Positions 23,303 to 30,404 of a stretch of 30,404 nt of DNA are shown here, one piece after another. The first letter of the stretch is position 1, and the number at the start of each line of letters is the position of its first letter. Source of the DNA: Smittium mucronatum (lineage: Eukaryota; Kickxellomycota; Harpellomycetes; Harpellales; Legeriomycetaceae); assembly GCA_001953115.1 (NCBI GenBank), contig LSSL01000924.1, positions 1-30,404 on the forward strand, written 5' to 3'. A model generated the notes under the pieces. The model was not told the origin of the DNA. It saw only the letters and a list, made by a program, of their open reading frames with translations, and did not search any database. The position numbers and the translations under genes are program-made.

Positions 23303-24830
23303 ATGAATCCGAATTTAATGGATCTGGCTACTTCTAGCCCTGCCAATCTGGGTCCTGTACCTGTTACAACCTCTTCGCCTGGAATTTTTAGCAATAATCC
23401 GTATTTTTCAGCTGGATTCGGTCTACTTGGTGTGGGCGCTGCATTGGCTGTTCTTCGACAAGGAGCGCGACATGCAGCAGCTCTCACCAAAAAACAGCTT
23501 TTGGTGACTCTGGAAATCCCTTCTCGCGACAAATCGTACCAATGGATACTAGCATGGATAAGTAAGCAGCAGCAGCCACAGGCTCATTTAGGAAAAATCA
23601 ACGATATTGCAAGTTCCGAGGGAGGAGCAGGTGGAATCCGGCGGAGGTGGAACCGCTTCCTTGAAAAAAAGATAAGATCAGCAACAATGCCTCGCCATTT
23701 AGCTGTGCAGACGGATTTCAAGCAGCACGAAAACGGCAACCTGACCGCTGACTATTCGTTTGTGAGTGGGCCCGGGAAACACCTTTTCAAGTATAAAAAT
23801 TGTTGGGTTCAGGTAAATGCACTTTTTTCCAATAGCACAAATCTATTTTTTTTATTATGGAAAAAAAAAAAAACAAGAGTACCAGAGTATATAAATTTAA
23901 ATTTATGTGGGCGCAAAAAAATAGGTGGATCGAGTGAGAGAAACAAAAATGTTGGATCTCGTGAATGGTGCGCCGTGGGAGACGATAACATTAACAACAC
24001 TGAACCGGGACAGAACGATATTCAAATCTATTCTTGAAGAGTCTCAGCGAGCAGCTATTGAACAGCAAGACGGGAAAACTGTTATTTATAACAGCGTAGG
24101 GCCTGAATGGCGACCATTCGGCCCACCCCGGAAGAAACGCAACATAAACAGTGTGGTCCTGGACCAGAACATTGCCCAGGATTTGATGCGTGACGTGCGC
24201 GAATTCATCAACAACAGCAAGTGGTACGACGAGAGGGGGATTCCATACCGGCGAGGGTACTTGCTGTACGGACCACCGGGAACTGGTAAAACCAGCTTTA
24301 TCCAGGCCCTGGCCGGCGAGTTGGGGTACAATATATGTATTTTGAACTTGAGCGAGCGCGGTCACACCGACGATCGACTCAACCATTTGCTGACCATTGC
24401 CCCGGAACGCAGCATCACACTTCTCGAAGACATCGATGCGGCATTCCCAGTCAACCGCCAATCTGAAGAGCCGGGCCAGTTCAGCCGGTCGCAAATTACT
24501 TTCAGCGGGCTGCTCAATGCTCTTGATGGTGTCAGTTCCGCCGAGGAGCGACTTGTATTCATGACTACTAACCACATTGAGCGTCTTGATAAAGCTTTGA
24601 TCAGACCGGGTCGTGTTGATTATAAAGTGTATTTAGGGAATGCCAGCAAGCACCAGATCATTGAAATGTACATCAAGTTTTACCCGAACGATAAGAACTT
24701 GGCGCCGATATTCGCAGAAAAAATCGGAGGGAGGAGTGTCAGTCCGGCGCAATTGCAGGGGCATTTCGTTATCAACAAGCATAGTGCTCAAGCAGCCATT
24801 GATGATGTAGAATCTATATTCTCGACCTGA
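23303..24830 (+). CDS. BCS1: BCS1, mitochondrial inner-membrane AAA ATPase for Rieske protein insertion
   Basis: Two exons: 23303-23812 and 23925-24830 (stop TGA). The phase-0 intron is 23813-23924 (112 nt, GTAAAT...AATAG); total 471 aa, close to the family norm of about 450. BCS1 is a heptameric AAA protein of the inner membrane that moves the folded Rieske iron-sulfur protein into complex III. The N-terminal transmembrane segment and internal targeting region NPYFSAGFGLLGVGAALAVL lies near 31-50. The BCS1-specific domain follows to about 230, including KMLDLVNGAPWETITLTTL across the start of exon 2. Next come GPEWRPFG, RRGYLLYGPPGTGKTSF with Walker A (286-293), Walker B ITLLEDID (334-341), sensor region MTTNHIERLD (383-392) and arginine-finger-type RPGR (397-400). 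All key residues are present. The C-terminus IFST is close to the expected end. The gene is convergent with the NAD(P)HX dehydratase gene; only 79 bp separate the stops. Confidence 0.97.
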
Positions 24831-24909
24831 ACGGACGCATTTTTTTTATAAAATAAACAAAATGGGATAAAAAAATGAATTTATTTGGAAAAAAAAAAAG
24901 ATGATATAA
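24831..24909. terminator. Short convergent intergenic region, shared 3' ends
   Basis: 79 bp lie between the stop of BCS1 (plus) and that of the dehydratase gene (minus). The region is almost wholly A and T. A minus-strand AATAAA hexamer (24885-24880) sits about 25 nt after the dehydratase stop and may be its poly-A signal. BCS1 has only A-rich near matches. The transcripts probably overlap. Confidence 0.5.
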
Positions 24910-26690
24910 TTAGAGTTTCTGAGTATAGAGCAGATTTTTAGCGACGGATTCGGGGACATGGTCTAGTATGTAAGAAGATTGGGTAGCCATACCGCGTTGA
25001 CTGAAGGCCAGAAATGAAGCGGTTCGAGTAACTTTACATCCAGCATAGGCAGCCAGCATGGGAATTTCCTCTTTGCTCAGTTCAGCTTCATGTCTTTTAT
25101 CAGTTTTGAAATAATATTGATTAATAATAGAAACCAATAATAGTAAAATAAAATAGAGAAGAAAGAGAAGAGAGGATACTTACTCCCATCGGTTTTGCAA
25201 GTAGGCAACACCGAACCCAAAGAAAGAAGCTATAGCTCCTGTAAGGATATCACCTTGACCGCCACACCTTTTGAGACCACTTTTCTCAGTACACTTTACG
25301 GCTAAGTAAAAAGCAACATAAAAAAAAAGAAAATGAAATAATTCAAACTTGTCAAAAAAGACTAGATATATACAAGTAAATTAAAAGAAAAAAGGTGGGG
25401 GAAGTGAAGGGTATAAGGAGATGATTTACTTCGATTTCCGTTGGTAATAATATCAAAATGACCCTTTAAAACAATGGTGACATTTCCCAAATGCCGGGCT
25501 AGATTTTCAACGTCGTGGACGGGATCGCCGGTGGAGAGCAGATTTAGTCCTTTCATCAAGTATCCAAACTCGTTGAAATTTGGAGTGAGGATAGATTGCT
25601 TATGGCCATTTACAAGTTCAGGGTTGAGACTTACGATTTTTAATGCATCCTTTTTTTTTTTGTTTGATGATATTTAGAATAATATTAATACGATAAATAT
25701 AACCTTTCAATTCTCCAGAAACGGGAAAAAAAGAGTATATAGACACAGAGGTAAAAGGTTGGAGAGTGGGAGTTAAAAAAAGGGGGGGGGACTTACAGCA
25801 TCGATAACGATGGGAATATCGTTTTTTATAGCATGTTCTAGGATTAGACGAATGGAGGAACGGATCCCTTCGTCATCACCGAGCCCAGAACCGACAGAAA
25901 GAACATGGTGTGTACGAATTTTTTCGAGAATTCTGGAATGAATAAAGTCTAATTGTCCGTCCATGGTCTTTTCGGATCTCAAGTAAGGACAAACTATTAG
26001 GTCGGGAGAATAAGACTTTATAACGGGGCCAGCCTCCTTCTCGCAGTAAACAAAGGATAAATCAGAGCCCTTGTTTTTTTTTTTAAAAAAAAAATTCACC
26101 AGAAGAGGGAACTGTTAAAAGTAATGTGGAAGAATAGAAAGGAGCAGAATGGATGGTTGGGATGCTTACAACTCGGAGGCTGCTTGTTGCTGCGTAGTAT
26201 GGAGCACCTGTGTACCTATATATTAGTTGCAATGTTAGTGATTTTTTAAAAAGACGTAAAAAGAGGGATGTGAAGTTTTTCTTTCTTAAAAAAGAAAAGA
26301 ATAATGAAAATCTAAAAACGTTTTTTAATGGGTAATCTTGTTAAGGATGAAAGTGAAAAAAGGGTTAGGTGAAAACATTAAGGGATTGGAACTCTCGACA
26401 ATGTTTAAGGATAGGAAGGAGGGTGATAAACAAATACTTACTCTTCACAACCTCCAAAGAAGCCGATTCTGCAGGCATAATGTATAGGTTTGGTTTTTTA
26501 TGCGAAAAGTAAAATAATAAAAATGGTATAGTCTTGTTTGGGGTTAGGATATATGGGTTGGGTTATAGTTATTATTTTACCTTCCACATTCGCCCTTGTG
26601 CATTTTGCCGTGGAGAACCGGAACTAACTTCTTTATTCTGGAATCGAAAGAGCCGTGGATAGAAGCATCGCTTAACGCCTTCAACGACAT
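24910..26690 (-). CDS. ATP-dependent (S)-NAD(P)H-hydrate dehydratase (CARKD/NNRD family)
   Basis: Seven exons on the minus strand: 26690-26581, 26468-26442, 26215-26170, 26069-25797, 25649-25430, 25301-25184 and 25093-24910. All six GT-AG introns (90-226 nt) join in phase, giving 325 aa. The enzyme uses ATP to turn damaged, hydrated NAD(P)HX back into NAD(P)H and has a ribokinase-like fold. Landmarks: MHKGECGRIGFFGGCEEYTGAP is split by two introns (30-51); VIKSYSPDLIVCPYL (77-91); SVGSGLGDD (119-127) where the family usually has GPGLGR; VIDADAL (149-155); LTPNFNEF (173-180); LKGHFDII (213-220); and the ATP/catalytic motif GGQGDILTG (239-247) with Asp243. Exon 2 is only 27 nt. The start at 26690 is the first ATG, and the N-terminus has no obvious targeting signal. 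Three introns end in A-rich sequence without an adjacent pyrimidine tract. Related yeast genes have about the same length. Confidence 0.95.
25782..25790. repeat. G9 homopolymer (C9 on the gene strand) in dehydratase intron 4
   Basis: On the gene strand the intron begins GTAAGT and then runs into nine C and seven T. With the C10 run in intron 1 of the MFS gene, this is the second poly-C tract placed directly after a 5' splice site. Confidence 0.97.
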
Positions 26691-28187
26691 TTTTTTATAA
26701 GCTTACGGGTATTTGCTTAGTGGGGCAAAGAACGAAGTTTGAACAAAGAAAAAAGTGTATTTAACTATTATACTAAACCCCTTACTCTATAAATCAAGGT
26801 TTTATTCTTGTGTCTTTAAAAATGATTTTTAAAGCGATACTCGAACAAAATTTTGATATTGATTTCAATGTAGGGAATTTAGCGGCTGCTTAAAAATCGT
26901 AAACTCACAAAAAAGGCAGACAAGGATATAGACTGCAAGATCTCAATGTATTCCACTTTTAGCAGCCAGAATTATATATTTTTCTAGTCTAGCTACGAAT
27001 CAATTAAATGCTCTTCACGTGGACTCTAGATTTGGATTGGATTAAAGTTAAAGCTATTATAAGCCCAATAAATTATAGAGTAATTCCAGATTCACATTTT
27101 TTGGATTTAATTGGATGGATGAGCTAAAGTCGGCTAATTCTAGAAGGCAATGGAGATGTCAGAAGGCGAATAGCAGCACTGGGTTAGCACTTCTCCTAAA
27201 CGCTGCCCATCTGCCCGTCATATCTGGGAGTGACTAGAGCATAGTCTCCATCTTTTGGCCAAACATTTGGACTTCTCCATCTCGCCTTCCTTTCGCCCGC
27301 TTTAGTTCCAACTTTTCTGGTGGCCTCGAATATTCTTATTCCATGCTTTTACCCCCATCATTATCTATAATACACCTTATTAGACTGCAACGGCTAAAAG
27401 ATGCCTTTTACATTCCTTTTAAACCACATTCATACGGAAAACCCTGTTCCCATTTAAGCTTTTTTCGATCATAAAATAAAAGTCCATTTCATTTTTTTAA
27501 TCGAGCCAGTCTGTTTTCATTTCTATAGAGCTAAATTGTAATTATTTTTATAACTCATGAAACTGCGATATGACATACTAATAAGAAGTAAGACCAAATG
27601 CTACATCATTTTCCTTGTTCATCTCAGATACACTTTATAAAGTAGGTAATTATCTTTACTAGAATACAGTCTTAAACAATAACCAGTTTATTTCTTTGCC
27701 GAAAACTGTGTGAATAAACAATAAACTTTATTGCTTTGGAAAAAGTGTAGGGATTTTAATTTTAAATCTTTTAATTCCTAATTATAACTGGAACAAAGGA
27801 AGAAGATAAGAGTATATATCTCTGTAATCCTTTTTTTTTTTTTCAAACACTCTATTCACACCAGGAAATAGAAAAAAAAAAGCTTCATGCAGTAAATCTG
27901 CAAAAACAAAAGGTTGTGAGGATAATAGAAAAGTGCCTAAGCTTGATTACCCTTTTACTTTTAGATACAATAGATAATAAGTATAAGTCTTGAAGGATTT
28001 TTAATATTATAAGATATTCGGTTTATTCGAATTTTGCAGTTCAGTGTCCAAAAAGTCGTTTTTTTGAAAATATGAGATTCTAATTGATTTTAAACATTTG
28101 TATTCTTTTGCTTTCAAATCAAATATTACTAATTTAAACTACTTCACCAAATCACTCACATACAACCAAACCTCTTGATATTTTCGA
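26691..28187. other. Intergenic region with a GC-rich island at about 27120-27350
   Basis: No recognised gene. The first few hundred bases are presumably the promoter of the dehydratase gene on the minus strand. A GC-rich island follows in which both strands are open: minus 27348-27199 (50 codons, no start, including WPKDGDYALVTPRYDG) and plus 27238-27474 (78 codons, ATG at 27343). Neither translation resembles a family I know. It could be a lost exon, a decayed mobile element or simply GC-rich DNA. From about 27480 the DNA is AT-rich again without features. Confidence 0.5.
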
Positions 28188-28208
28188 ATATATATATATA
28201 TATATATA
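28188..28208. repeat. (AT)n microsatellite
   Basis: Twenty-one bases of perfect alternating A and T. Such tracts vary in length between strains and have no gene-specific meaning here. Confidence 0.95.
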
Positions 28209-28621
28209 AGTGTATGAAAAATAAGTTTTTTTATATCTCGAGTAAAGAAGGTCGAATCGTTTATACAATCCCCTCTTAATTGTATAAAACAAATTGAAGT
28301 ACATTTATTTTCACTTAAAAATAACTCTGCAAGAATCAAGATAGAAGCTTCAAGCTTTTCACTTTTTTTAAAAAGATGCTACAAGAAATACTCAAACGAA
28401 AAACTATAACCAGTTTTTAAGCTAAATCATGGGTCAAAAAACATTATGCTCGATATAAGAAGCGAAACCTACCTAAACTGATTATTAAATTCGTAACAAA
28501 ACATCATATTACATCAAGAAAAGTAGAAAAACTAGATTTCAAGCCTCCTGAAAAAGTATGATATTTCCAATTGAACTTTCAGTATCTTTAAGAAAAGATG
28601 GTTTATTTTACATTAATTAGT

Positions 28622-29850
28622 TCAGGGATCATAATCATGTAAAATATATTCTTCAGATCGACATAAATCATACCAAAACAAAAGTAAAAAACATATCAAG
28701 AGTAGGGGATAACCCCAGATCAAAACAATTTGAAAAATTGTTAGTAAATAAACAGGATTTTCTTAAAAATGCCATAAATTTTAGAGAGCTGTTGAGTGAC
28801 ATAAATACGGAATATTTGGTTGTTAAATTGATATTAAATGTTTATAAGACCATCCATTTAAAAGTGCAAAGAAATTGATCCAGAAATATTCTTTTCCTTC
28901 AAATTTAAAATGAAACAATACCAATAACAATAACAATAATAAAACTGCTAGTTTGCGTGTCTTGGAATAACAGCAGGATCATTTAAAAACTATCTGAGAT
29001 TATTAACTCTCGATATTTGCGACTTTATATCTAAATGTAACGCTTATTGCTTTTTCATTAAATTCTTTGGCAGGAACAATCAGATTTCTCCACTACACAT
29101 AGGCTTTTTTCAGTTGAAAACGTAAACAATTTAGAACCCTTTTTTCAGGACCTAATATTTTACATACAAGAAATGAATACCATTATCGATTTGTTAACTA
29201 TATCGAATAGAGATAAAAATATCATGCCTAGCATTAATAAACTACTGATTCTAGAAAAGTACTCGTAATCTATCCAGCATATTCAAAGAAACGTAACATT
29301 TCGCTTCATTGAAAATTACGATGGATAGATTAGAGGTGCTACAAAATCAAAAGATTTTAATAATTTATTTTCACAAAGAGTATTTTTTGAATATTATCCA
29401 AGCTTTCATAATTATTTATGAGAATAGACCCAAAATGTTGGTCTAAATTGTTTTTTACTACACCAAGATATGAGATCATAACTTCAAACAAGATGGGATC
29501 AATTAATGGGTGGAGTTTGTGCTACAAAAAACGGCCTTATTTAAGTCCTTAAACGGTATTCTCATAAAATTAGGGTGTTTATTTTTCAAAATAAATAAAA
29601 GTTTAAAAAAAAACCTGGGAATTTAAATTAATAAAGTTTCGGATATTGTTGAATAAAGAATTTTCGGGTGATTTAAACGTGGTATTGGACAAGTTTCAGC
29701 AGATGAATTCCTGGATTAAGATATATCAGGTGAATATAGAGTGGTTAACACCATTGCTTATAATTTTAGTTGTGGATATGTTAGAGAGTGGGAATTAACA
29801 TGTTTGATTATTATTTTCAGCTTTTATTGACCTAGGAATTCATGCATACA
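28622..29850 (+). pseudogene. Decayed Mutator-like element (MULE) transposase
   Basis: Successive plus-strand frames, broken by stops and shifts, follow the order of a MULE transposase. An 85-codon frame (28621-28878) may be the N-terminal region. At 28952-29110, FKNYLRLLTLDICDFISKC carries the first catalytic Asp position (29012), followed by NNQISPLHIGFF. The frame slips in a T6 run at 29105-29110. Then comes SVENVNNLEPFFQDL and ISNRDKNIMPSIN (the usual ISDRDKG has become SNRDKN at 29206), an in-frame TAA at 29266, HIQRNV of the C-x2-H-type segment, TAG at 29326, and GATKSKDF. At 29418 the frame shifts to MRIDPKCWSKLFF and RYEIITSNKMGSINGW (the usual E before S.N is G). Finally, after further shifts, GEYRVVNTIAYNFSC and REWELTC (29729-29803) match the SWIM zinc finger. 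The family match rests on known MULE motifs; the element cannot encode an active enzyme. Confidence 0.8.
28913..28943. repeat. Degenerate (AAC/AAT)n simple repeat
   Basis: Repeats of the form CAATAACAATAACAATAATAA lie inside the transposase remnant, between the N-terminal part and the catalytic part. In one frame they read as an asparagine run. Confidence 0.7.
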
Positions 29851-29870
29851 TTTTGGTAATGGTGCCGCGA

Positions 29871-30404
29871 AATTTGACCCAAATCCCATTTCATCAAATG
29901 CACATTGACCCAATCAATGGACATTTCACCAAATGGAAATATTACCCAATAGACATTTCATCAAATGAAGACATCACGCAATGAAAATTGATGAATTTTT
30001 TTTTGTTCTCTATAAGCCACTTCGCGATCAAAAATTTCTCCTCAAAACATAATAAAATCTAAAACAATATGAATTGTTAATAATATCATGGCTTTAATAA
30101 GAAATAAAATCCCTAAAAGATCTTGAAAAGATGTTAAAAACGCTCTAATAGAGCGGGTATGTTTATTTATTTAAATTTTGTGACAGAAGATAGCAAATAG
30201 TTGAGTTTCTAACTCAAATTATTGGATTCTGAATACATACCTGCTAGATTTAATTAGAATATCGTATAAGCATAAATTTGTACTATGGGTGGAATTTGCC
30301 AAATTTTTTTGGGTGAAATGTCCATTTGATCAGTTTTACATTTGATCAATTGACCATTTGGCCAAATTAATAGGGTCAAACGTCTTTGGGCCATTTGTCT
30401 TTGG
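29871..30404. mobile_element. Probable transposon terminal inverted repeats made of small palindromes, cut by the right edge
   Basis: The left arm (29871-29993) contains TTTGACCCAAAT and three copies of CATTTCAYCAAATG (29887-29900, 29922-29935, 29954-29967) at spacings of 35 and 32 bp. The right arm (about 30296-30404) holds the same vocabulary in inverted orientation: GGGTGAAATGTCCATTTGAT, ACATTTGATCAATTG, CATTTGGCCAAAT and GGGTCAAACG. About 300 bp of AT-rich DNA lies between. The left arm begins some 20 bp after the recognisable end of the MULE transposase. The arms may be that element's terminal repeats or a separate non-autonomous element (MITE) nested at its end. The outer boundary and target duplication are outside the window. 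Confidence 0.65.

Noticed and set aside
23991..24577. Minus-strand frames up to 194 codons opposite BCS1
   Set aside because: Antisense to highly conserved AAA ATPase motifs; long only because this exon is GC-rich.
28139..28339. 66-codon minus-strand frame spanning the AT microsatellite
   Set aside because: A third of it is the YIYIYI product of the repeat; no homology signal.
28378..29834. Multi-exon gene model built from GT-AG sites in the 28.4-29.8 kb region
   Set aside because: Phases could be made to fit with several 64-90 nt introns, but reading straight through the stops gives the ordered motifs of a MULE transposase and its SWIM finger. Decay explains the stops better than introns.
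1..30404. CRISPR array, riboswitch, operon or bacterial defence system
   Set aside because: Introns, gene families and spacing are eukaryotic; no regular repeat-spacer array or bacterial-type gene cluster is present. No tRNA or rRNA gene was found either.

Overview
The window looks like nuclear DNA of a fungus. It carries spliceosomal GT-AG introns of about 80-230 nt, mitochondrial genes of fungal type (ETR1/MECR-like enoyl reductase, BCS1) and a Dal5-type anion:cation symporter of the kind fungi have in many copies. Standard stop codons close every intact gene. Intergenic DNA is extremely AT-rich (roughly one G or C in five by eye), while the BCS1 and ETR1 exons are near balanced. A very AT-rich early-diverging lineage (for example Harpellales or other Zoopagomycota) would fit, but the sequence alone does not settle the taxon.

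Layout. 1-190: minus-strand fragment of a LINE reverse transcriptase with a frameshift, cut by the window edge. 348-2005: complete three-exon MFS transporter, minus strand, 488 aa. 2006-20570: an AT desert of about 18.5 kb with no recognisable gene, holding scattered short copies of a retroposon-like tail sequence (one with a 13-bp target-site duplication and a poly-A end) and a few inverted repeats. 20571-21320: GC-richer, coding-like but broken DNA. 21648-22957: ETR1-like mitochondrial 2-enoyl thioester reductase, two exons, 367 aa. 23303-24830: BCS1, two exons, 471 aa. 24910-26690: ATP-dependent NAD(P)H-hydrate dehydratase, seven exons, minus strand, 325 aa, convergent with BCS1. 26691-28600: intergenic, with one GC-rich island. 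About 28622-29850: heavily decayed Mutator-like (MULE) transposase. 29871-30404: inverted arms built of small CATTT-n4-AAATG palindromes, probably transposon terminal repeats, cut by the right edge.

How the genes relate. ETR1 (last step of mitochondrial fatty acid synthesis, needed for lipoate and respiratory assembly), BCS1 (Rieske protein translocation into complex III) and NAD(P)HX repair (nicotinamide cofactor salvage) are housekeeping functions in or near the mitochondrion. They form one gene-dense island of about 5 kb between two transposon-littered AT-rich zones. Nothing indicates a cluster or a new multi-gene system. The unusual content is the fossil mobile-element record, the AT desert and some odd intron features.
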